A stretch of DNA of 64,000 nt, taken from contig CALYLX010000146.1 of assembly GCA_944990035.1 (NCBI GenBank), positions 62,001 to 126,000 on the forward strand, read 5' to 3'. Source of the stretch: Clitopilus passeckerianus. Taxonomy: Eukaryota > Basidiomycota > Agaricomycetes > Agaricales > Entolomataceae. The notes beneath the pieces were generated by a model. It had not been told where the DNA came from. It did not search any database and saw only the letters and a list, made by a program, of their open reading frames with translations. Positions 37,229 to 50,017 of this stretch are shown in pieces. The translations under genes were made by a program, and so were the position numbers. Numbering within the stretch: the first letter of the stretch is position 1; each line of letters opens with the position of its first letter.

Positions 37229-40200
37229 CTACAACTCGTCATCTGGTCTACCCTGCTTTGAGCTTTCCTCCTGTTTGGGAGGGTCTTCATCAGCAGGTGT
37301 CGAGCCTTCATCAGGTTTTTCTGAAGGTGGCTTGTCAGTTGTTTCTTTCGGTACTGACGACGACGTGGTAGTGGCTTTTGGTTTCTTGGCAGCCTTAGGA
37401 ACCTTTCTCCTGTATAGCTTCAACATTGCGTTCTCCAACACCTTAGCCCGAGCCTTCATTTCAGCGGTCTCAATGACGGGATCTTCGTTCATCTTGACCT
37501 GCTTCTGCTTCTCGACCCATTCATGTAGCCATGACTCGTGCTCCTTGAGCGTCTTCTCAAGACCGTCTAGTTCTTCTTTGGTCCACTTAGAAGGCAGATC
37601 AGCTGCAGCTTCGGCAGTCAGGTTTGTTCTGGCCTCTTCGAGGAACAGGCGGGTGCTCCAATTCCACATCTGACTGTTGTTCAATGCCTGGGGGAAGGCC
37701 TCGATCTCCTTGTAACGATGGACGATAGGCTTTTCCATGGCCCTGCAACGGACTGTTAAAATCGTCATAAAATGAGTTCTAGAAGGCAACTCACTCGAGA
37801 CTGATACGTTTGTCCATTAACTGTGAAGTCTCTGCGTTATCTCCGCTGTCGTGTAGCCAGCTGAACGAGTCCTCGAGTTTCTCTGTGATCTTCTTACGCT
37901 CGGATGTTGTAGAGCACTTCTTGAACGGAGTCTCATTATTGTCCTCGTCGAGGAGATCACGGAGCCTGTAAAGATAGCTTTCCAAGGTGTTACGAGCTTC
38001 ATCTTTGCGTGTCTTTGCCGCTTCCTCCATGTCGAGAGCACGAAGTCTGGAAGCCTATTAGTAAACTGTGCGTGCTCGATTGATGCCACATTCCATACCT
38101 GCCGCGAGCCTTCTTCTTTTCCTCAAGGGACATAGGAGGGAATGCAGTAAACTTGGTCTCGACCTTGAGTTTGATGGTGTTCTCTTTAGAAACAGCCTTC
38201 TTCTTGGCATCGGCACTAGGGGAAGCTGACGGAGAAGCCGAGGATGAGGTGGCCTCGGTGGTTGCTGACGTGGATGACGAAGTAGTGGTAGAAGATGAAG
38301 ACGAAGCATCTGATGCTGTCTCGCGGGGAGGTGTATTTTCGACAGATTCTGTTGCATCTTCAGCCGAAGATGAGCCTCCGGCACCAAAGAGACCTTTCAG
38401 CTTACCTACGGGGACTTCTCAGCAACAATGTAACAACAGGTAAGATGAAAGTTTCATACCTGTAAGGCTTTCATCTTTGATTTCGCCATACACGACTGCA
38501 TCTGAGACGGAAACAAAACCTGACTCTGACAGGGTGAGCGTTGCCTTCACCACAGGGTCGATAGCCCCTCTTTCCGTCAAGTTGCCGAGCGCATCAGCGA
38601 CACCAATGAGTTCTGCCTCAATGATGCGTTGGGGATAGCCACTGAGCGTACTATATTAGAAGATGCAATGCGTGAAAAGGAGACAAGGACATACGGAGCG
38701 ATGAGGTGCTTGTAGTCGAGGTAAATGGTAAAGTCTTCCTTGCGCTTGAATGTCATGGTCTTCTTGGTACCAACTTTGGAGCCCGATGGGAATATCATGC
38801 TGGTGATGCTTCTCGGCCTCGTCAATGAAGTCGCTGGGGCCGCAAATAAGAGGCTTGGATGTCGTGGTTGATGATGTCGGTAACCTTGATGTTCTTCGTC
38901 TTGAATTGCTTGCTGAGACCAGCGCCATAGAATGCAGCACCTGGGTATATATTGAGCATTTTCAAAGCATGTTAGGTCCGCACTCCCACTGACCAAGAAC
39001 TGGGGCCTCATCGGCGTTAACATTCAAGGCAATCTTTTCACTGAGGAGACGTAAGAGAAAGCCGCTGTCAATAAGTATTCCACGTACGCTCCGACAGCTG
39101 CTTTGATAGCGGCTTGAACCATAGGCGTTCTTGTTGCACCACCAACCAGAAGGACGGAAGTGATGTTGTCCAAAGTGAGCCCGGCCTCGTTGATAGCGCC
39201 ATATATGGGTTGAGCGAAGCGTCCCTTTAGATCCCCACAGGCGCTCTCGAATGTGGACCGTGAAATCTTGGACTTGAAATCGATATCCCAGGCAATGCTC
39301 TCCACCTATTCCGTTTGATAAGATGGTATGAGAATGTGGCTTCTGAATGTGGAGATGCACTTACAGCAGATGTAACCTCGGTGTTGGCACTCAGGATTGC
39401 CTTGACCCTGGTGGCTTCCTTCATGAGCTTCGCCATTCCCTTCTTATTCTCGCGTATGTCCCGTTTGTGCTTGCTGTTGAATTGCTCTACGAGAATCTGG
39501 CGCATGCGCCTATCTAGTTCCAAGCCACCAATCTTGCGATCATAGCCGACGCCAGCGACGGCTACGTTTGTTCCAGCAGAAGGCTTCTTAGCATCAGCAG
39601 GGGAGAAGGTGACGACTGTTGCTCGGATCGAGGATGCGCCTGCGTCGTAGATGATGTGGTTTTCGGGAGCGGAGAACGACCTCGTCATGGCGAAGTTGAC
39701 TGCTACTGCAGTGCCATCGTTAACGAGTGCCAATGTGCGCAGGCCAGCGATTTCGATGGCATCTGCGACGGCATCACGCTCGTACTGGGAGTAGAAAGGA
39801 GGAACAGTGACGACAACATCGCGCACTTTCTCTTCTGCAACTGATTCAGCGAGCTGTTTGACATAGGCAAACTGCATAGCAATCAATTCTTCAACACTCC
39901 ACTCCGTTCCGTCGCTCTGTTTCAAACCAGTCGTCTTCCTCGCAGTCTCTATTATTTCGGCCTGTGAAATCTTGGTATAGAAGGAGACTGTTTCGGAGTC
40001 AAACGGCGCGGCTTGTATAGTTTTAAGTGAGGTGAAAACATCAGAGGGGAACCGGGTGGCCTAGCAAGTCCGTGAGCACGGTGGACTGGATGCGAAAGAA
40101 AATGAACATACCATGTTGGCAGCATCTGTGCCAAACAGGCGATCACCAACTTTCCAGCCAACAGCAGATTGAATTTTGCGTTTAGAGTCCTTATTCAGGA

Positions 40201-40333
40201 GGACATCGAACGGTACGCCAGGCTTCATTAACGAAGCCTTAATCCAGTCATTTCCATAGTCGATCGCAAGGACCGAGGCAAGGACGGTCTGCGGCACCAA
40301 CGCCAGCAGTGACACAAGAGCCCAGCAGCGCAT
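37229..40333 (-). CDS. LHS1: ER-lumenal Hsp70-like chaperone LHS1 (GRP170/HYOU1 family)
   Basis: This is a nucleotide-exchange factor and chaperone partner of BiP in the ER. The N-terminus is a signal peptide (MRCWALVSLLALVPQTVLAS) followed by VLAIDYGNDWIKASLMKPG. Then come DVVVTVPPFYSQYERDAV, LALVNDGTAVAVNFAMTR, YDAGASSIRATVV and SVLLVGGATRTPMVQAA. The substrate-binding half has FPSGSKVGTKKTMTFKRKED. A long helical, Glu/Lys-rich domain follows an acidic/Ser-rich linker. The protein ends RPDDEL, an HDEL-type ER-retrieval signal. At 38844-38846 (TTT on the coding strand) the frame needs one more base; with it, QASYF joins AAPATSLTRPRSITSM as in relatives. About 900 residues. It is the 3' neighbour of the Munc13-like gene on the same strand. 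Confidence 0.92.
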
Positions 40334-40851
40334 ATCTAAGATTGAACCAGATACGAATTACAGGAGCTTCGTGATAGATGGGAGCATAGACGTGTCTGGT
40401 GAAGAACCGGAAAACTCTGGGCTTGGTTTTACCGCACAGATGTCGTGGCAGACACGTCGGATTTCCGAGTCACGTGGTTTGCCAAGTGCATCGACGCGCC
40501 TGAACGCGTCGTAACTTGGTCCCGACCCCGTTCTTTGGGCTGTGGACTTTGCAGTGCTCTTGGTTAGCTTTATAGAAGATATCTCAGCCTAGTGACCCTC
40601 TCCATCTCACATGTGAGAGAACCACTGATCACAAACCCTATGATCAACTCATAGTTTGGGGTAAACTCGAACGAAGCCTGAGCATCCCTTGCTATCTCAC
40701 ACTTTTTGCCCCGCCGCTCTGCTTCAGCACCGGATTTTCTGTCTCAGAGGTACCTCTGGAGGTAACTTTCATATGTGTTACAAGGTAGATGGTTTTACAG
40801 ATTATCACATGAGGTTCCATACAGCCCCAGGCCAAACGACGAGGAAATTGA
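40334..40851. other. LHS1 promoter region with possible CACGTG and ACACGTC elements
   Basis: About 520 bases lie between the LHS1 start and the 3' end of the dioxygenase gene, both minus strand. A TCACGTG is at 40470-40476 and a GACACGTCGG lies at 40451-40460, 120-145 bases before the LHS1 ATG. They fit bHLH and bZIP (possibly unfolded-protein-response) sites, by inference only. Confidence 0.4.
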
Positions 40852-42239
40852 TTAGACGATCGCTTTGGTATGCTCTGTTCCTCGACTTTCCATATAACTA
40901 TCAACCGTCTGTAGCCCCGGGCCAGCCAACATTAGTGTCTATTAATGAGAGTGACAGGTCTCCACTTTACCTCGTTCTTATTTTGTCGCCATTTGCTTTG
41001 CCTGCGAGAAAACCATTGTAAGGCCGTTACACCTGGGTTGAAATCCCGCTCGGTTTCTTGCTTCACTGCATCTGCAATCATTTTGCTGTCATCCACGAGA
41101 GCCCGAAGCATGACAGAATCTCTGGGTCGAGTGAAGAACACCAACGACCAGCGTTCGTAGAATGACTGTTCAAGGGGTGGAGGCCTAGAAGAATGTCACA
41201 TGCAAGTAAAACATTGGTCGGATTAGCTTACAGTACGCGGTGGGTACTTGACTTCAGGATGCCGCCGCTGAAGATATTGAGTGCGTCTCCAATGTTGCAG
41301 ATAACATGTCCTGGGAGGGGCTTTCGCGCAGTTAGGGACAATGTCAGGAAGTCATATGGCAGCTGCATCGAATATACCTTCACGTATTTCCACTCTGTTT
41401 CTCCGGGCAAAAATACCTGCAAGCCTCCAAGCCGATTCGAGAGGAACGAGAGGCTATTATTGCTTGTCAGAAACCAATATCGACAGGGGAAAATAAAAGA
41501 CCAACCTCCCAAAGTCGGTGTGAGCTCCAACCGCGATCTTGGTCGAGTTTGGAGTCGGTGGGACTCTGATGCATCTTGCCTCTGAGATACTCGTCTCTTG
41601 AGTGGATGAAGAGTAGCCAAAGTGCCATCAGGTAGCCCTAGTTTGGCGCTGAAGATGTTCAGCATCGTCTCGTTAGCGGTCATACAGGCCTTGATGAAAG
41701 GCCGGACGGCAGATTCCATAGCATCGTTTACAGGCTGAGGATATTCCCGATGGATGACAGTGGGATATGCCAAGGCGTCATCTTTGGAGACATTAATGAA
41801 CTCGGCAGTGTCCTTCGAGCCTTTGAGATCGACATAGGTTGCGCCCGGCGCCTTATATCTGTTTGCGGTAGTGAGTGAGTCAATGACCAGCCGCATTAGG
41901 TGCTTCGTTCTCGTGAGCTTACCCAAAGGATGCACCCTGATCGCCTTGCCAAAACTTCATCTTCTCCTCCATGGGAAGCTCCATTGTGCGTCTTCCCATC
42001 TCAAACATGGGTTCAAAGTGATTATCCACCCTATGATTCTTCAGACTAGGACTGGGTAAGATACCCGATGATCAACGAGGTGAAGGGGACACTTACTACC
42101 AAAATCCACGTTCGGTGGCAGCTTTCCAGAGAGCGTCGATTTCACCTTTATCGCCAGCAAGGAGGAGTGCATAATCAATGATCACCAGGTCTTGTATAGG
42201 TACGTTCTCAGGAAAAGGTGGAAGCGTTATTGCGGGCAT
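40852..42239 (-). CDS. 2-oxoglutarate/Fe(II)-dependent dioxygenase (isopenicillin-N-synthase-like)
   Basis: The protein starts MPAITLPPFPENVPIQDLVI (ATG 42237-42239). The N-terminal DIOX_N part contains ALWKAATERGFW and SFGYKAPGATYVD. Metal ligands are HTD in VGAHTDFGSLSF and the distal His in STHRV; the co-substrate arginine is in YERWSLVFFTRP (RxS motif). GHVICNIGDALNIFSGG lies between. The correct C-terminus comes from a last intron: ...RRQSKWRQNKNE joins TVDSYMESRGTEHTKAIV, giving the family-typical SRGTEH end with stop at 40852. About 350 residues. It is divergent from the halogenase with 535 bases between starts, suggesting a shared promoter and pathway. Likely chemistry is hydroxylation, desaturation or ring formation on a small molecule; the substrate is unknown. 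Confidence 0.9.
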
Positions 42240-42774
42240 GACTTCAGTTGATCAGGGATGAATCCTGAGGTCCCGTTTTGAAATAGTCGGTGCCTTTTAG
42301 TACTACCCCGAGCTGATCCACTGTTCAGGGATCAGCGTAGTTAATCAGGATGACAATGTCCAAGTAAGGAGCCTACCTAATAGAGTGAGCTGATCCGATC
42401 TCGCTCGAACAACTTGATATTTCAGTTGCACAAGGTCCTGCTGAAAGATTCATGCTTCTCGATGACATTTGTTGTCCTCAGAAGTTGCCACAACTGGATG
42501 GTTGCTCTTTAGATGGATTGGTGTGCGGGATTCATCAAACGTGAAAAAGCGGTTGTTGAGATGTTTAGTGCACATCATCAATCGTTGACCCTCATCTCGA
42601 GTAAACGTTAGCCTGTCATGTGTTCAAGAGCGATATCAAATGTTCTGTCTAGAAGCAGATTGATATGGCTAGCAGAAATATTGTCCCATAAGGCGAACTA
42701 GGTTTATGTCCGGTTAAAAGGTCGACTCAGCATGACATTCACCTACCCATACATTCCGAGGAAGCTCAAGAAAC
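42240..42774. promoter_or_regulatory. Candidate bidirectional promoter of dioxygenase and halogenase
   Basis: 535 bases separate two divergent starts. It contains several TGATC/GATCA repeats (for example near 42250, 42314, 42331 and 42391) that could be regulator half sites, and no supported ORF. Shared control is an inference from geometry. Confidence 0.45.
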
Positions 42775-44761
<1,987 letters not shown>

Positions 44762-45327
44762 AGCTAGAGCTACAGAGATTTTATCTAATGTATTTAACGA
44801 AACGGATATCCATGTAAGGGTCGTTCAATGTGTGTGAGGAAGAGCGGGAGAAGCTTCGTATAGCTAAAATTAGGAAATCGGCACCACCCCTCCGTTAGTG
44901 GGGTGTAGACATACCGAAACCACAACGTAACATCATCAAATGTGCTACATGAGACCAAGAGGCAATTAGGCAGAAGATAAAATCAAGATTTTGAGTGGAA
45001 GGATAGGATACAAATCGGTGTACCGTGGTGGGTGAAAATTCGGGACCAAAAGATTGATTGATGACGGGGGCGGACAGGCGGTATGGTAATGGGGTAATAT
45101 TGTAGCATGAAGAAAGGAATGTACTCTAAGGCATGCGAAAAATCGTAACACTGTGTAGCCTCCTTCAGATGGCAGATGTAAGAAAAAACGGGAAACGTTG
45201 CATGCACGAGAATCAATGAGAGCAAATATGGTTGAACCACGATGACCTGGGAACGGAACGGAAATCAAATGAAACAAATTAAGAGTGTCTTTCGGGTAAT
45301 AGTGGGCAGCGTTTGAAGGTGGAGAGT
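44762..45327. other. Convergent 3' region
   Basis: About 565 bases lie between the halogenase and importin-beta stops. Minus-strand open frames (44966-45277) have no family content. Nothing is supported. Confidence 0.5.
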
Positions 45328-48300
45328 TTACTGTGTTGCCACTTTAAGCATCTGAAAATAGGCGTGAGCCTGGTGATTTGCGAATGGTGTAGATCGGATT
45401 TACCTCGCGAGCCCAGCGCATTGTCTTCTTCGTCTCAGGAGGCATTCGACCTTTTGACCTGAGCTCGTTGGCGACCCAGTGCTGCAGAAGGAGAGTTTTG
45501 ATCTGGCCCTGGGGGAAGGCATCTGCGAGGTCACCGATAAGGCCGAAGCACAATCGCATGACCGCATCAGTTCGCTCATCGTCAGCCAGGCATCGTTGCA
45601 CGAGCTCAAGGATGGCTGGAGCATAGGGTAGTAGCATGGCGACTAAGGGGAAAGGATTAGCAGCTATAGACGATGATGATTTGTGAGGAAAATCGAACCT
45701 TTCTCGGTATTCTTGAACCCGGTGACAATACCGGTGTATGCCTCCAAAATTCCTTCCCTGAGCTGTGCAACGTAATCCATAAGGTCGAAATCGAGCTGTT
45801 CGGGATATCAGTCAATTGTCAGTAGATATATGCGGTTAACAGATGACACGTACGGGATTGGGTTCCACTGCTCCTGCTTGTCTAAGAACAGTCATGGCAG
45901 TGTCGAGATAAGGTTCGAAATGGGGTCCAATAGCAAGAGCAATATCACCAAAGCAGGAAAGAATCGAGATTTTGACATTGCGGTTGAGCACATCACTCTG
46001 TAAGTTCTCCAGAAGGACGGTCATGAAGGGGCCAGAATATTGAGCACTTTGCTCTCCGAGTGCGCGAGAAATATCTCCAATAAGACCGACGGCGACGGTA
46101 CATAGTTGAGTATCTCGTGGGCCTTCAGAGCGGGATATAAGAACGGAAGGAAGGCGTTGATGTATGGTCCAAAGTTGGCCTCGAGTGCTGTGATAAATAA
46201 TGTTCACTAACTGACCATGAAAAGATTGTCGTAAGAAACTTGCCTGATGCCAATGAACCAACAACCAAGAAAGCATCTTCAAGTACTGTTGATGTCTTGC
46301 CGGCAGCTTGGATAAGTTGCAAGATGAGGGTCATAATGCGGTCCGCCAGTGGTTGTATGCCGTCGTTGAGCTTGCGAATGACACACTAGAAAGATAATCA
46401 GTAGCCGTGTTTTCCTGCGTTTATCGCACACTTACGATGACCACAGAGCAGAAGTTGCTTTGAAGTTCGTTCCAGTTGTTTCGATCATCAACACCGACAA
46501 TTTGATTCTGAAGAAGGCGACGAATGTTAAACTTGTACGAGTCAGGTATTTTCAGAGGCCACTAACCTGCATGCCCAAAAGCTGCTCCATACGCTGAAGA
46601 ATAGCGACAACAGTGTTCTGAACCACTGGGATAACATCAGGCGTGGCTTGGGACAAGAAGGAGGTGATGGCCTCGTAAGCAGCAGTTCGGAAGTTGGACT
46701 CGTTGCTTCCACTATTGTAGTAGTAATTAGCTGTGTTTTGAAGCCGTATAAACATAATCAACTCACGTCTCAGTAACACGCAACAAGGCTGAGACCACAC
46801 CCTCGTAGTAGGGAGATAGGGGTCCAGAGTTGCGATTCTCCGACTCTTCCTCATAGTAAAGTCCCAACTGATCAGCCAGGTTCATCAAGGCCCAGCAACA
46901 ATTCGAGACAATTCTCGGGGTATCTTGAAGACCAGTGACCAAAGCAGAAACAAGTGGATGGAGGTGTACATCGGGCTTGATGGTTGCAATGAGCAGATCG
47001 CAAATCCTTCCCAAAGTCCAAGCAGTGGTGTCCTTGACGTGCTCATTTTGGTCGGTCATCATGTCAATTAAGAGAGGGAGAGCTTGATTGACAAGCGGCG
47101 TCAGGACCGCAGGATCAGGGCCCTCAAGAATAGACCCGAATGTCATGATGGCGGCTTCACGCTGATGCCAGTCCTCAGACTTGATATGCGCCTCAATGAA
47201 CGGTATTACGGCAGGCACAATTGCGTCTTGTACCGCACCAGCAAGGAGCGAGAGACATGTTCCTGCAGCCATGGAGAGGTTCCACTCGTCTTCATCAGCA
47301 TCTTCCTCCTGCTTCGTGAGCAAGAGCAGAAGGACGGGTACAATCTCGGGCAAAGCAATTTTCGCAAAGTGTCTCGATTCCAACTCAGGGACTTCTCCGT
47401 ATTCCTGCGCCTATTTAAAAATTGAGAGAAATAAATTGTATGATGGAAAGAGGGTTACGTTACCTCTTGCGCTTCGATAGCGAGATCAACTTCTTCTTCG
47501 CAGACTGTCGACCAGAACTCGACGGCTTGAAGCGCAACCCGCTCATCCTCGTGCTTCATACCAACGACAGTCAACTATGATGGTGATATTAGCATATGGG
47601 GAGGTCAAATGCAAGACAGAAGCACACACCCCAAACAAGGCTTGTTCCATATACAAGGCCATCTTGTCGTAATACAGGCCCATAATTCGGACCAAGCACT
47701 CGAATGCACCAACTTGCACCGTCACTGCTGTGTTCTGGGTAGCCTCACAAACAACTTGCATGATATAGTTCCGTTCTCCCTATAGGTAAATTGAGCGAAA
47801 GGTCGTGTTGAGCTGCCGAAAACACCAACCTCGCGCTCAAAGTTGTCACGGACGAACTCCAGAGAGTTATACAGTGCATGGATGGCAGCTAGTTGGACAT
47901 CTGACGACGGTTCCTCCTTCCTAGCACCATGAATGACTGCAGTCAGGATCTCGTTCGATCGCAGGGACAAAATTTCAGGTTTCTGCGGTTGATTTAGCAC
48001 AGTTCCTCATTAGGAAAGTAGTATCCACTCACTATCGTTTCGCAGATATAACCGATCGTTTGGAGGGTAGCGGCTCGTAGATTGGCGTTTTGTTCGTTAT
48101 TCACAAATCCCAAAAGAGTTTCTATGAGTTCGGGCCATTGTCCTTGCGGCAGCTCCACGGAGGCAATAGCAGCAACGACCTGAGAAGCAAAAGTTCCTGC
48201 TCTAGAGTGTTGGGAGCCTAATGTCGTTAGAGCGTCTTGTCTGATCTTGGTCTTGGCATCGTTGCTCAAGCTCATCCACCGACTCGAATAGTCAGCCTGA

Positions 48301-48712
48301 CGGGCTGATTCCTAAAGTGATGAGGGGATATGCAGTGAGATAAAGCGAAATATGGCAGAAGTGGGTGATGGAGCGTACGCGAGCCGATAAAGCGTTCTTC
48401 AAAGCGAGACCTGCGGCGTTGCGAACGTGGATCGGTGAAGTTTCGTCAAGGAGAACGGAAGAAAGCATCGTCATGTACTCGGGCTGGTTGATAGGTCCGA
48501 TAAAGTGAGCAATCGCGAAACAGGTTGTTCAAAAGAGGCGCACATAGTTATCCCTCGCAGCGATCTCGAGCTTCTCTGTGGCAGCCTGGCGCGTATTCGC
48601 ATCTATTTCGCAAAGAAATTGGTTGTAAGACTGCAATGAAACGTGCTCGACATCGTTGACTGGCTGGCTCACCAGGCGAAAGGGTATTTGCAAGGATTTC
48701 GGTTGCATTCAT
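45328..48712 (-). CDS. KAP95: Importin subunit beta-1 (karyopherin beta, Kap95)
   Basis: Nuclear import receptor that carries importin-alpha/cargo through the pore. The start is [13 protein letters not shown] (ATG 48710-48712). HEAT-repeat pairs run the whole length, for example [40 protein letters not shown] and [17 protein letters not shown]. The acidic loop of HEAT 8, [18 protein letters not shown], is present and characteristic. Next come [17 protein letters not shown] and [20 protein letters not shown]. The end is TMRWAREMLKVATQ with TAA at 45328-45330. About 860 residues in some 13 exons; every junction I checked keeps frame. It is 260 bases from the divergent LSM7 gene. Confidence 0.95.
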
Positions 48713-48971
48713 TGTTGATCGAGCAGATGAGACTCTGCAGTCGAAGTAATCGTAAGAGAGAGCTGTATTATAAGAAAGACCAAGGACAGTCTATAGCGTC
48801 TTTTGTAAGGAGATGGTAGGGAATGAAAAGAAGAATGGTGGTGAAGGGTCGGTGCACCGTTGATGGCGACGCGGCTGGACTTCAAAAAAATCGAGACAAA
48901 TAAATCGGTTTGGCGGTCTTTCACGTAAACCATTCAGATCGTTCCTTCAACCATCACAACGCGTTCTCTTC

Positions 48972-49521
48972 ATGGCAGATCGTGTATGTTTGAGTCTAAT
49001 TTGCCCCAGATAAACCATATCGACTCAGTTCTAGGGTCGTGGGGCAGCTAGAGGCGGTGCTGGTCGTGGAGGCTCAGGCGCACCTAACTTCAAAGGCCGT
49101 CCTGGCCCTGGAACTCAACCAGCATTGGACAAACCAAAACGCGAAGCCATCCTTGATCTGACAAAATATGTGAACGAGCGTATTCGTGTCAAGTTCACGG
49201 GTGGAAGGGAGGGTGAGTGACCAGGCGGCAAGGCTCGCAGTTTCCCTGATCAACATCACTTTGCCAGTCACTGGTATCTTGAAAGGTTTCGATCAACTGC
49301 TAAACCTCGTTCTCGATGAGGTAGAAGAGTCTTTACAAGGTAGGATTCTGCCAGCAATCCGTTCCAAGCCCATAATGGGACTTATGCATTTTCAACCAGA
49401 ACCGGAACCGCATACCCGTTCCCTAGGCCTCGTTGTTCTGCGAGGTCCTACCATCACTCTCCTTAGCCCTGTAGACGGATCCGAGGAAATCGCTAACCCG
49501 TTCTTGAACCCAGAAGAGTGA
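48972..49521 (+). CDS. LSM7: U6 snRNA-associated Sm-like protein LSm7
   Basis: Subunit of the Lsm2-8 ring (U6 snRNA, splicing) and the Lsm1-7 ring (mRNA decapping). Exon 1 codes MADR (48972-48983). Exon 2 adds a Gly/Arg-rich lead (GRGAARGGAGRGGSGAPNF) followed by LDLTKYVNERIRVKFTGG. Exon 3 gives the Sm1 part VTGILKGFDQLLNLVLDEVE. The last exon carries Sm2 (LGLVVLRGPTITLLSPVDGS) and ends at 49519-49521 with NPFLNPEE. About 130 residues; the RGG-type extension is longer than in yeast. It is divergent from importin beta and convergent with the Cid1-type polymerase gene. Confidence 0.93.
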
Positions 49522-50017
49522 TCAACACTGGTCCACGCTTCTTCTGACTCGTAAGAGATGTATTCCGCACCATGTATAATATAGTAGACCATATTGCATT
49601 CTCACTTTTCGTAGCCAATACTACGACAGAATACGTACTACGTATAGAATGTCGTACCGGGCAGAAATTGCAAATATAGCACATCGTCAAGACAGACACA
49701 TATTCTATCACAGTCGGTGTCAACATTAACCAAAGGAAGCAAACGGGATGTTGTAGCTGTGGATGTGAGACTGCCTGGACATTTGGAATACGGACCATAA
49801 CATAGCGGGAGCCAATATACACGGTATAAGGGTTGTTGGACCCAGGACACTGGTGTTGCAATACGGTTCAGAGTCGGTTGATATATGCATACCCTTGAGA
49901 AGAAGCCAGGATCGGGGGAAGGGTGAGTCGCTAACAAGAAGCTCCTTGCAACGGTGATTACATGGGATGTTGCTCGGCTCGAACGCACTCCAGCCGAGGC
50001 ATCTGTCAAACTTCCTT
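49522..50017. other. Convergent 3' region
   Basis: About 495 bases lie between the LSM7 and nucleotidyltransferase stops. Minus-strand frames here (49493-50058) overlap each other and have no recognisable content. Confidence 0.5.

Noticed and set aside
40932..41144. Dioxygenase ending at 40932
   Set aside because: Reads into a 3' intron; the spliced form gives the conserved SRGTEH-type end and stop at 40852.
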